DNA of 64,000 bases, from positions 620,001-684,000 of the forward strand of contig NZ_AP019829.2 of NCBI RefSeq assembly GCF_007990545.2, in the 5' to 3' direction. The notes beneath the pieces were generated by a model. That model was not told where the DNA came from. It made no database searches and saw only the letters and a program-made list of their open reading frames with translations. A program made the position numbers and the translations under genes. The DNA comes from Leptotrichia wadei (GTDB lineage Bacteria; Fusobacteriota; Fusobacteriia; Fusobacteriales; Leptotrichiaceae). Below are positions 56,060 to 64,000 of this stretch, one piece after another; the stretch's first letter is position 1; every line of letters begins with the position of its first letter.

Positions 56060-58165
56060 TTATAATTTAAATAATAAATCAGTATATGTTGGGAATTTCC
56101 ATAAGTCTTTCTCAATAACTTTTTCCAAATTATCACAAGGAACTCTCAATGCTTCAAGTCCTGATATTAATTTTTCTTTTGCTAAATCAGTTTGTTTAGA
56201 AAGATCTTCCTCGTTTGAAACTCTTGCAATTTCTTTTTCAAGTGATTTTGTTTCTTTTCTTAATGCTGTTACATTTGATAAAACATCTTTTAACAATTCT
56301 TCCTGCTCTTTTATAAAGGCTTTTCCATATTTTGAATTTTTTTCAATATGGTCTGCCAATAAATTTGCAAATTTTAATGCTGATGGTAAAATGTTTTTGT
56401 TTACGATATCAATTAATGTTCTTGATTCAATGCTAAGCTGTTTTACATATCTTTCAGCATAGGCATTGTATCTTGCCGCTGATTCTTGTTCTGATAACAT
56501 TCCTATTTCATTTACTAATTCTAAAATTTCAGGATCAAGCATTTTTCTAAGTGCTGTATTTGCCGAAACTTCGTTTGTAAGCCCTCTTCTTTTTGCTTCT
56601 TTAACCCATTCTTCACTGTATCCATTACCATTGAAAATAATTCTGTGGTGTTTTTTGTAGGCATTTGCGATGATTTCGTTTATTACCTTTGGCAAAGTTT
56701 TTTCTGTCGCTTTTTCAAGTTTATCAGCATACTCTGACAATACTTTTCCAACTGCTGCATTTATTACTGCCGCTGTTGTTGCTGGAGTTGAGCTTGAACC
56801 TGGCATTCTAAATTCAAATTTATTTCCTGTGAAGGCAAAAGGTGAAGTTCTGTTTCTGTCTCCTGCGTCCATGCTGAATGTTGGCAGCACATCAACTGAT
56901 AAGTTTACTTCTGAAGCTTCTGACACAGGTGCATCTTTTTTGTTGGCGATGTTGTCTAAAATTGTTGTCAATTCTTCACCTAGGAAGATTGAAATAATTG
57001 CTGGAGGTGCTTCGTGTCCTCCTAATCTGTGGTCATTTGTAGCAGTTGCAGTTGAGTATCTTAACATTGGATAATATCTATCCACAGCTTCAATTACAGC
57101 AGATACAAAAATTAAAAATTTTTTATTTGTTTTAGGCTCTTTTCCAGGACTAAACAGGTTTTCCCCATCATCAGTACCAAGCGACCAGTTGTTATGCTTT
57201 CCTGAACCGTTTACGCCGTCAAAGGGTTTTTCGTGAAGTAATGCCACCAAATCGTGTTTTAATGCAGTTTTTTCAATTGTTTCCATTATAATCTGGTTTT
57301 GGTCTGAAGCCAAGTTTGCAACTGAAAATAATGGTGCAACTTCAAATTGGTTTGGTGCAACCTCATTATGTCTAGTTTTTGATGGAATTCCTAATTTCCA
57401 AAGTTCTACATCGACATCACTCATAAAGTTTATAACTTTATCTTTAATTTTTCCAAAGTAGTGGTCGCTTAATTCCTGACCTTTAGGTGCTGGTGCTCCA
57501 AATAATGTTCTTCCAGTAAGAAGTAAATCGTCTCTTGCTTCAAACATTTCTTTTTTAACTAAGAAATATTCCTGTTCAACTCCAAGTGTGTTAAATACAT
57601 GTTTTGAAGTTGTATTTCCCAATGCTCTTAATACTCTTAGTGATTGTTCGCTTATATATTTCATTGTTCTTAGCAAAGGAACTTTCTTATCCAGAGCTTC
57701 ACCTGTAAATGAAATAAATGCAGTTGGAATGTATAATGTAACTCCATTTTTATTTTCTCTTATGAATGGATATGAACTTGTATCCCAAATTGTGTACCCT
57801 CTTGCTTCAAATGTGCTACGAAGTCCTCCATTTGGAAATGATGAAGCATCAGGCTCACCTTTTATCAAATTGCTTCCTGAAAATTTGTAAATTAATTCTT
57901 CACTTTCTGTTGGTTCCAAAAATGAGTCGTGTTTTTCAGCTGTCAAGTCTGTTAGTGGCTGAAACCAGTGACAGTAGTGAGTTGCTCCTCTTTTAGTTGC
58001 CCAGTCTTTTATAGCATTTGCAATTACTTCTGCAGTTTCCTTCGATAATTCTGTTTTACCAAGTTGTGATGCTTTAAATTCTTTGAAAACTTCTTTAGAA
58101 ACTCTTTTTTTAAGATTGCTGTCCCTAAAGACATTCTCTCCAAAACTTTTCATAGCATTTTCCAT
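56060..58165 (-). CDS. glnN: Glutamine synthetase type III
   Basis: A 701-residue GSIII, of the size and layout seen in Bacteroides, spirochaetes and fusobacteria rather than the 470-residue GlnA. It makes glutamine from glutamate and ammonia with ATP. Catalytic-domain signatures include GVEQEYFLV, KTRHNEVAPNQFEVAP, DGVNGSGKHNNWSLGT and the region HEAPPAII with GGHEAPPAI. AGGAAAGAGGT precedes ATG on the - strand. It is divergent from gltB, so the GS-GOGAT pair can be coregulated from the shared intergenic region. Confidence 0.95.
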   Translation of the reverse strand: MENAMKSFGENVFRDSNLKKRVSKEVFKEFKASQLGKTELSKETAEVIANAIKDWATKRGATHYCHWFQPLTDLTAEKHDSFLEPTESEELIYKFSGSNLIKGEPDASSFPNGGLRSTFEARGYTIWDTSSYPFIRENKNGVTLYIPTAFISFTGEALDKKVPLLRTMKYISEQSLRVLRALGNTTSKHVFNTLGVEQEYFLVKKEMFEARDDLLLTGRTLFGAPAPKGQELSDHYFGKIKDKVINFMSDVDVELWKLGIPSKTRHNEVAPNQFEVAPLFSVANLASDQNQIIMETIEKTALKHDLVALLHEKPFDGVNGSGKHNNWSLGTDDGENLFSPGKEPKTNKKFLIFVSAVIEAVDRYYPMLRYSTATATNDHRLGGHEAPPAIISIFLGEELTTILDNIANKKDAPVSEASEVNLSVDVLPTFSMDAGDRNRTSPFAFTGNKFEFRMPGSSSTPATTAAVINAAVGKVLSEYADKLEKATEKTLPKVINEIIANAYKKHHRIIFNGNGYSEEWVKEAKRRGLTNEVSANTALRKMLDPEILELVNEIGMLSEQESAARYNAYAERYVKQLSIESRTLIDIVNKNILPSALKFANLLADHIEKNSKYGKAFIKEQEELLKDVLSNVTALRKETKSLEKEIARVSNEEDLSKQTDLAKEKLISGLEALRVPCDNLEKVIEKDLWKFPTYTDLLFKL

Positions 58166-58218
58166 AAATTTACCTCTTTCCTAAATTTCTAAGATTTTCA
58201 TTTTTTGTAAGATTGAAA

Positions 58219-58316
58219 ATGTGTAAAAATAATTAAGATGTGTAAAATACACTTTTCTAAAACTCTTTCAAAACTATTCATAAGCTTATTATACAATGTG
58301 TAAAATTATAAGTCAA
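58219..58316 (-). promoter_or_regulatory. glnN promoter with three ATGTGTAAAAT boxes
   Basis: On the - strand TTGACT (58316-58311) and TATAAT (58293-58288) are 17 bases apart, giving a start near 58281 and a 115-nt leader. ATGTGTAAAAT occurs (written on +) at 58296-58306, inside the spacer, and at 58238-58248 and 58219-58229 in the leader. The middle copy extends to the palindrome GTGTAAAATACAC (58240-58252). A repressor bound in the spacer would block RNA polymerase. The protein is unknown. Confidence 0.65.
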
Positions 58317-58429
58317 ATGAAAATTTTGATAGTATTTTATAAAGAAAAGTCTTTTTAAGTTTAGTATTTACCATATTTATATACATTTTTTATAAATAAA
58401 TACTTTGGTTTACAAATCTTTTTTTATGT

Positions 58430-58458
58430 TTGCAAAATAATTATGTGAAATGTATAAT
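58430..58458 (+). promoter_or_regulatory. gltB promoter
   Basis: TTGCAA (58430-58435), 17-base spacer, TATAAT (58453-58458). The spacer holds ATGTGAAAT (58443-58451), one base shorter than the glnN box and at a similar place. Transcription would start near 58465. Confidence 0.65.
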
Positions 58459-58534
58459 TGGTTCATATATTAGGGTAAGATATTTTATTTGAAAATATTT
58501 TATGAGAACATCTAAAACATTGGAGGTACAGACT

Positions 58535-61500
58535 TTGGATAATAACATTCAAAATGTAAAATCACAAAAATATGAGCTTTCTAAAAATTCACTTTATGAG
58601 CCGTATTTTGAAAAAGACAACTGCGGTATGGGATTTATCGCAAACATTGACAACAAGAAAACTAATCAAATCGTAAAAGACGGAATAAGAATTTTAGCTG
58701 GATTAGAACATCGTGGAGCGGAAGGATATGACTCAGATACTGGAGATGGAGCTGGACTTTTATTTGAAGTGCCGCACGAATTTTTTGCTGAAATTATTCC
58801 TAATCTTCCTGAATTTGGAGATTATGGGGTTGGAAACATATTTTTCCCAACTGTAAAAGAAGAATTTGAAAAAATAAAGGCAATTATCGAAGAAACTGTG
58901 AAAAACTCAAAAGATGAAATCCTAACTTGGAGAGAAGTTCCTATAAAAAAAGATGCCGTTGGAGTTCAAGCGCAATCTACAATGCCATCTGTCTGGCAAC
59001 TTTTCATAAAAAGAGTAAATTCATCAAAAGAAGATTTTGAAAAAAATCTTTATATTTTGAGAAGAAAAATTGAAAATGCTGTAAAAAAAGCAAACTGCGA
59101 CACTGAAGATAAATTTTACATAACAAAATTATCTTCAAAATCAATAATTTATAAAGGTCTAGTTAAACCTGACCAAATTGAGAACTTCTATATTGACTTG
59201 CAATCAGACAAGCTTGTAAGTTCTTATTGCCTAGTTCACCAAAGATTCAGTACAAACACTTTTCCAGCATGGAAACTTGCACATCCGTTCAGATTTCTGG
59301 CACACAATGGAGAAATTAATACGGTAAAAGGAAATGTAAACTGGATGAAAGCCAGAGAAATTGCACTATCTTCGCCTAACTATGAAGATATAAAAGAATT
59401 ATTTCCTGTAAATGATGAAGAATGGTCGGATTCAGCTAATCTTGATGCCGTTATTGAACTTCTTGTATTTTCTGGAAAAACTTTGATGGAAGCAATTTCA
59501 ATTTTAGTTCCTGCGGCTTGGGAGAAGGATCATACTAAATCTGAAGATTTAAAAGCATTTTATGACTATTATTCAGGATTAATGGAACCTTGGGACGGAC
59601 CTGCGGCCATGATTATGACTGATTCCAGATATTTGGTTGCAAAACTTGATAGAAACGGGCTTAGACCGCTTAGATATATCTTAACTGATGACAATCAGAT
59701 GTTAGTTGGTTCTGAAGTTGGAACTTTACCAATTAAACCTGAAAATATTGTCCAAAGTGGGAGAGTGAAACCTGGAAAAGTTTTTGTAATTGATCTGGAA
59801 GAGAAAAAATTGTATAACGATGACGAAGTTAATGAAAAAGTTTTAAATGGAACAGATTTTAAAAAGTTGATTAAAGATAAGAAAAATGTAAATGACTTGA
59901 TGAAGGAAGCTAATTTTGATTATAACAGAAATAGCGATTTAGATGACATTTACAACAAATTAAGATTATTTAGCTATTCAAGGGAAGATTTGCACATCTT
60001 GATTTCAAGAATGGCTATAACTGGGCAAGAACCACTTGGTTCAATGGGAAATGACGCAGCACTTTCTATTTTTTCCAAAAAGCCAAAATTGCTTTACAGC
60101 TACTTTAAACAATTGTTTGCACAAGTAACAAATCCTCCAATTGACCCAATTAGAGAAAATTTTGTTATGTCGCTTAGAACACAGCTTTACAGAAAAGCAA
60201 ATATTTTAGAAGAAGTTCCTGAAGCTGGAAAAACTGTAGTTTTGGATTCACCAATTATGGACAACAAGACTATGGAATTTTTGAAAAATTATGAAAGAGA
60301 TGGTAAAAAACCTGCTATTTTAGATATTACTTTCAAGCCAACTGAAAACTTGGAAGAAAGATTGGATAAAATATTTAAGCTTGCTGAAGATGCGATTGAT
60401 AGCGGCATAAAGTCAATTATTTTATCTGACAGAAATGCTGATACTGAAAATGTGGCAATTCCAGCTTTACTTGCTGTTGCTGGACTTCATCACTATTTAA
60501 TTAGAAATAAAAAAAGAAATGAAATTGATATTTTAGTGGAAACTGGGGAAGCTAGAGAAATTATGCATTTTGCATTGCTGATCGGATACGGTGCAACTGC
60601 GATTAATCCTTACTTGGCACTTGATTCAATTGAATATATGGTAAAAAATAAACTTTACTTGAATGCCGATGAATCTGAAATAAAGGATTTGCAATACAAC
60701 TATTTGAAAGCTCAGAAAAAATCAATTTTGAAAACCATGTCAAAAATGGGAATTTCAACTGTTGACAGTTACAGAGGAGCACAAATTTTTGAAGCTGTTG
60801 GATTATCAACTGAGTTAGTTAAAAAATATTTCACAGGAACTGTTTCAAGAATCGAAGGGCTTACAATTAAAACATTGGAAGATGAAGTGCTAAATAACTT
60901 TGATGATGCAATTGACTCCATAAATCTTGGTGCTGAAACACTTTATGTGGATGGAGAATATTCTTGGATGAAGGAAGGAACAAATAGAATCTTGACTCCT
61001 GATGCGATTTCAAAAGTTCAAGATGCCGCAAATAGAGATGACTATAATACTTACAAGGAATTTGCAAAAATTGTAAACGACCAAAGTCAGCATTTGCTTA
61101 CAATAAGAGGAATGCTAAAATTCCATTCTGACAGAAAACCTGTTTCAATTGACAAAGTTGAGCCAGTTGAAGCAATTATGAAACGATTTGTTACTGGAGC
61201 AATGTCATTCGGGTCAATTTCAAAGGAAGCTCATGAAGCGATTGCAAGAGCTTTAAATACAATTGGTGGTCGTTCTAACTGCGGAGAAGGTGGAGAAGAT
61301 CCTAAAAGATTTCTGGATAACAGAAGAAGTGCTACAAAGCAAATTGCATCTGGAAGATTTGGAGTTACAACAGATTACTTGGTAAATGCCGATGAGTTAC
61401 AAATTAAGATGGCTCAAGGAGCAAAACCTGGAGAAGGTGGACAATTACCTGGATTTAAAGTTAATAAGGAAATTGGAGCTACACGTCATACAACGCCTGG

Positions 61501-63046
61501 AATCAGCTTAATTTCTCCGCCACCACACCACGATATTTACTCAATCGAAGATTTGGCACAACTAATTTTTGACTTGAAAAATGTAAATGAAAAAGCTAGA
61601 ATTAGTGTTAAATTGGTGTCTGAAGCTGGAGTTGGAGTCGTTGCTTCTGGAGTTGCAAAAGCAAAATCTGAAATGATATTAATTTCTGGACATGACGGAG
61701 GAACTGGAGCATCACCACTATCTTCAATTAAACATGCTGGATTACCTTGGGAATTAGGACTTTCTGAAGCTCACCAAATTTTAAAGGAACATAAATTGAG
61801 AAGCAGAGTTACTCTTCAAGTTGATGGAAAATTAAAAACAGGTAGAGATTTAGTAATTGGAGCGATTTTAGGAGCTGAAGAATTTGGATTTGCGACAATG
61901 CCACTTGTAATTTTAGGATGTATTATGATGAGAAAATGTCATACAAATATGTGTCCAGTTGGAGTTGCAACTCAGTCTGAAGAACTTCGTAAGAAATTTA
62001 CCGGACAATATGAAAATATCATTAGATACTTTAGATTTATTTCACAGGAAGCAAGAGAAATTATGGCAGAACTTGGAGTTACAAAACTTGATGAATTAAT
62101 CGGAAAAGCTGATGAATTCTTGGAGGTTTCTAAAACTTCAAAATTAGAAAAAGTAAAAAATGTAGACTTAGGAAAAATTCTTTACACTAACAAGAATAGT
62201 GACAGCCCAAATGTAAAAACTCAAAATCAAGACTTTAAAATGGAAAATATAATTGACAGAAAATTAATTAAACTTGCAAGTGCAACTTTTGAAAGTGATA
62301 AAAATAATGTCGCAAAAACTGTAATTAATGAAAAAATCGAAAACTTTGACAGAAGTTTTGGAGCGATGTTAAGTGGAGAAATTGCTAGAACATTTGGTGG
62401 ATATAAACTTGAAGATGATACTATTACGTTGAATTTAGAAGGTATCGGAGGACAAAGTTTTGGTGTGTTTGGAGCAAAAGGAATTACATATAATTTGACT
62501 GGACAATCAAACGATTACATCGGAAAAGGACTGTTTGGAGCAAAAATTATTATTAAAAAACCCGAAGTTTCTAAATACGAAGCAGATGAAAATATAATTG
62601 GAGGAAATGCCATTTTATACGGTGCTATCAGAGGAGAAGCTTATTTAAACGGAGTTGCTGGAGAAAGATTCTGTGTTAGAAACTCTGGAGCAGTTGCTGT
62701 TGTAGAAGGTGTTGGAGATCACGGCTGTGAATACATGACTGGAGGTCGTGCTATTGTTTTAGGAGAAACTGGGAAAAACTTTGCCGCTGGTATGAGTGGT
62801 GGAATTGCTTATGTTTATGATAAAAACAACACTTTTGAGAAAAATTTGAATAAAGAAATGGTCGATTTTGACGAACTTAACGAAGTTTATGAAAATGAAA
62901 TAAAAACTTATGTGGAAAAACACTTTAATTATACAGGAAGTGCCGTTGCAAAGGAAATTTTAAACAATTGGGAAGCTGAAAAACAAAACTTTAAAGTTGT
63001 TATTGCACCTGAATTTAAAGAAATATTTGAGAGAGGTGAGGCTTAG
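58535..63046 (+). CDS. gltB: Glutamate synthase large subunit
   Basis: About 1503 residues. After a short propeptide the glutaminase nucleophile Cys (C30 in DNCGMGF) is exposed; the glutaminase, central, FMN-binding (SGHDGGTGASPLSS near 1065) and C-terminal GXGXG domains follow. The 3Fe-4S cysteines are in CIMMRKCHTNMC. It makes two glutamates from glutamine and 2-oxoglutarate. The TTG at 58535 has GGAGG (58522-58526) at eight bases; the ATG at 58502 gives 11 more residues but has no ribosome site, so TTG is favoured. gltD follows after two bases, forming the NADPH-type complex. Confidence 0.95.
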   Translation: MDNNIQNVKSQKYELSKNSLYEPYFEKDNCGMGFIANIDNKKTNQIVKDGIRILAGLEHRGAEGYDSDTGDGAGLLFEVPHEFFAEIIPNLPEFGDYGVGNIFFPTVKEEFEKIKAIIEETVKNSKDEILTWREVPIKKDAVGVQAQSTMPSVWQLFIKRVNSSKEDFEKNLYILRRKIENAVKKANCDTEDKFYITKLSSKSIIYKGLVKPDQIENFYIDLQSDKLVSSYCLVHQRFSTNTFPAWKLAHPFRFLAHNGEINTVKGNVNWMKAREIALSSPNYEDIKELFPVNDEEWSDSANLDAVIELLVFSGKTLMEAISILVPAAWEKDHTKSEDLKAFYDYYSGLMEPWDGPAAMIMTDSRYLVAKLDRNGLRPLRYILTDDNQMLVGSEVGTLPIKPENIVQSGRVKPGKVFVIDLEEKKLYNDDEVNEKVLNGTDFKKLIKDKKNVNDLMKEANFDYNRNSDLDDIYNKLRLFSYSREDLHILISRMAITGQEPLGSMGNDAALSIFSKKPKLLYSYFKQLFAQVTNPPIDPIRENFVMSLRTQLYRKANILEEVPEAGKTVVLDSPIMDNKTMEFLKNYERDGKKPAILDITFKPTENLEERLDKIFKLAEDAIDSGIKSIILSDRNADTENVAIPALLAVAGLHHYLIRNKKRNEIDILVETGEAREIMHFALLIGYGATAINPYLALDSIEYMVKNKLYLNADESEIKDLQYNYLKAQKKSILKTMSKMGISTVDSYRGAQIFEAVGLSTELVKKYFTGTVSRIEGLTIKTLEDEVLNNFDDAIDSINLGAETLYVDGEYSWMKEGTNRILTPDAISKVQDAANRDDYNTYKEFAKIVNDQSQHLLTIRGMLKFHSDRKPVSIDKVEPVEAIMKRFVTGAMSFGSISKEAHEAIARALNTIGGRSNCGEGGEDPKRFLDNRRSATKQIASGRFGVTTDYLVNADELQIKMAQGAKPGEGGQLPGFKVNKEIGATRHTTPGISLISPPPHHDIYSIEDLAQLIFDLKNVNEKARISVKLVSEAGVGVVASGVAKAKSEMILISGHDGGTGASPLSSIKHAGLPWELGLSEAHQILKEHKLRSRVTLQVDGKLKTGRDLVIGAILGAEEFGFATMPLVILGCIMMRKCHTNMCPVGVATQSEELRKKFTGQYENIIRYFRFISQEAREIMAELGVTKLDELIGKADEFLEVSKTSKLEKVKNVDLGKILYTNKNSDSPNVKTQNQDFKMENIIDRKLIKLASATFESDKNNVAKTVINEKIENFDRSFGAMLSGEIARTFGGYKLEDDTITLNLEGIGGQSFGVFGAKGITYNLTGQSNDYIGKGLFGAKIIIKKPEVSKYEADENIIGGNAILYGAIRGEAYLNGVAGERFCVRNSGAVAVVEGVGDHGCEYMTGGRAIVLGETGKNFAAGMSGGIAYVYDKNNTFEKNLNKEMVDFDELNEVYENEIKTYVEKHFNYTGSAVAKEILNNWEAEKQNFKVVIAPEFKEIFERGEA

Positions 63047-63048
63047 AA

Positions 63049-64000
63049 ATGGGAAAACTAGGTGGATTTTTAGAAATACATAGAGAAGAAAAAAAAATTA
63101 GGGAAATTTCTGACAGAATTAAAGATTTTAATGAAATTGATGTCCCTTTAAACGATGAATATATAAAAACACAAGCGGCTAGATGTATGGACTGCGGAGT
63201 ACCTTTTTGCCACTGGGCCTGTCCTGTCGACAACCACTGTCCTGAATGGCAAGATTTAGTTTATAACGGTGAATGGAAAAAAGCTTTGGACTTGCTTTTG
63301 TCAACAAATCCATTTCCTGAATTTACTGGGCGAATTTGTCCAGCACTTTGTGAAGGAAGCTGTACTTTAGGAAAAAATGACAAACCTGTAACTACTAAAA
63401 ATATTGAACTTGCTCTTATTGAAAAAGGTTGGGAAAATGGATGGGTAAAACCAAAAACTCCTAAAAAAAGATTTGATAAAAAAATTGCTGTAATTGGAAG
63501 TGGACCATCTGGACTTGCTGCTGCTCAAACTTTAAACAGATTTGGGTACAATGTGACAGTTTACGAAAAAAGTGAAAGAGCTGGAGGATTACTCGCACTT
63601 GGAATTCCTGATTTTAAGCTTGACAAGAAAATAATTGACAGAAGAGTAAAACTTATGGAAGAAGAAGGTGTTAAATTTATTTACAACACTGAAGCTGGAA
63701 AAGATATTTCCAACGAAGAACTGGAAAAAGAGTTTGACATAATTCTTATGTCTTGCGGATCAAAACAAGCTAGAGATTTGAATATCAAAGGAAGAGAAGC
63801 AAAAGGAGTTTATCTTGCAATGGACTTTTTGACTCAGCAAAACAGAAAAGTAAATAATATTCCTTTGTACAACGAGGAAATTGATGTGAAAGATAAAAAT
63901 GTGCTTGTAATCGGTGGTGGAGATACTGGTTCTGACTGTGTTGGAACTTCTGTAAGACAAGGTGCTGCCAGTGTAAAACAAATTGAAATTTTAAATAAGC
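63049..64000 (+). CDS. gltD: Glutamate synthase small subunit, 3' end cut off by the window
   Basis: The frame is open from ATG 63049 to the window end (317 codons). It contains the N-terminal Fe-S cysteines (CMDCGVPFC, CPVDNHC, CPALCEGSC), the FAD-binding GSGPSGLAAAQ near residue 149 and the NADPH-binding GGGDTGSDC near 289. It passes electrons from NAD(P)H to GltB. GAGAGGTGAG precedes ATG. The remaining ~170 residues are expected beyond 64000. Confidence 0.95.
   Translation, partial: MGKLGGFLEIHREEKKIREISDRIKDFNEIDVPLNDEYIKTQAARCMDCGVPFCHWACPVDNHCPEWQDLVYNGEWKKALDLLLSTNPFPEFTGRICPALCEGSCTLGKNDKPVTTKNIELALIEKGWENGWVKPKTPKKRFDKKIAVIGSGPSGLAAAQTLNRFGYNVTVYEKSERAGGLLALGIPDFKLDKKIIDRRVKLMEEEGVKFIYNTEAGKDISNEELEKEFDIILMSCGSKQARDLNIKGREAKGVYLAMDFLTQQNRKVNNIPLYNEEIDVKDKNVLVIGGGDTGSDCVGTSVRQGAASVKQIEILNK

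Noticed and set aside
56670-57074. Plus-strand ORFs opposite glnN
   Set aside because: They are the complement of a conserved glutamine synthetase and have no supporting signals.
1-64000. CRISPR arrays, tRNA or rRNA genes, prophage or toxin-antitoxin modules
   Set aside because: No regularly spaced repeats, no T-loop motifs in gaps, and no matching protein pairs were seen on reading both strands.

Overview
The window looks like chromosomal DNA of a Leptotrichia-like member of the Fusobacteriota. This is an inference from four things: very AT-rich DNA, a diderm (Gram-negative) gene set that includes a secretin, a heptose kinase and a giant autotransporter with the fusobacterial N-terminal region, a type III glutamine synthetase beside GOGAT, and frequent TTG/GTG starts. 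No tRNA or rRNA gene, prophage, intact transposase or CRISPR array was seen. Most genes lie on the + strand; only the glutamine synthetase is on the - strand.

Layout. 1-6.2 kb: the end of an unrecognised gene, a nucleoside ABC importer operon of the NupOPQ type, a SAM methyltransferase and an LprI-like secreted protein. Intergenic hairpin repeats lie at about 0.94-1.30 and 6.3 kb. 6.6-16.8 kb: uvrA, a DUF1439 lipoprotein, a SWIM/SNF2 helicase, the large SRP RNA, a GNAT-CDF fusion transporter and a DUF389 membrane protein. 17-20.1 kb: rpmF, fabH, a small membrane protein and fabD. 20.3-29.9 kb: a type IV pilus/type II secretion-like cluster (pilin, prepilin peptidase, pseudopilins, inner-membrane assembly proteins, secretin and, after two sugar kinases, a PilC/GspF protein), with no motor ATPase in view. 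30-38.6 kb: a TrmR-like tRNA methyltransferase, an EEP-fold hydrolase, and argC-J-B-D-(hypothetical)-F. 38.7-48.7 kb: a DUF4870 protein, dnaX, rplI, dnaB, a U32 (TrhP-like) tRNA hydroxylation protein, an OmpR/HisK two-component pair and glmM. 49.4-55.8 kb: one autotransporter of about 2125 residues. 56-64 kb: glnN, divergent from gltB-gltD (gltD runs off the end).

The most interesting regulatory find is in front of argC. A 34-codon ORF with a perfect Shine-Dalgarno carries four Arg codons among codons 5-11. It is followed by overlapping RNA pairings ending in an intrinsic terminator 30 nt before argC. This has the architecture of a translation-coupled arginine attenuator. The second is the glnN-gltB intergenic region: three copies of an ATGTGTAAAAT box, one lying inside the -35/-10 spacer of the glnN promoter, and a near copy in the same place in the gltB promoter.

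Other points of note are the GNAT domain fused to a cation diffusion facilitator with manganese-type ligand residues, a family of intergenic hairpins whose arms differ but whose loop CGCCAT is fixed, and four solo transposon-end-like fragments, one of which sits in the only large gap of the pilin operon. Several probable starts (TTG or internal ATG) were moved from the longest ORF on the basis of ribosome-binding sites; these are stated per gene.
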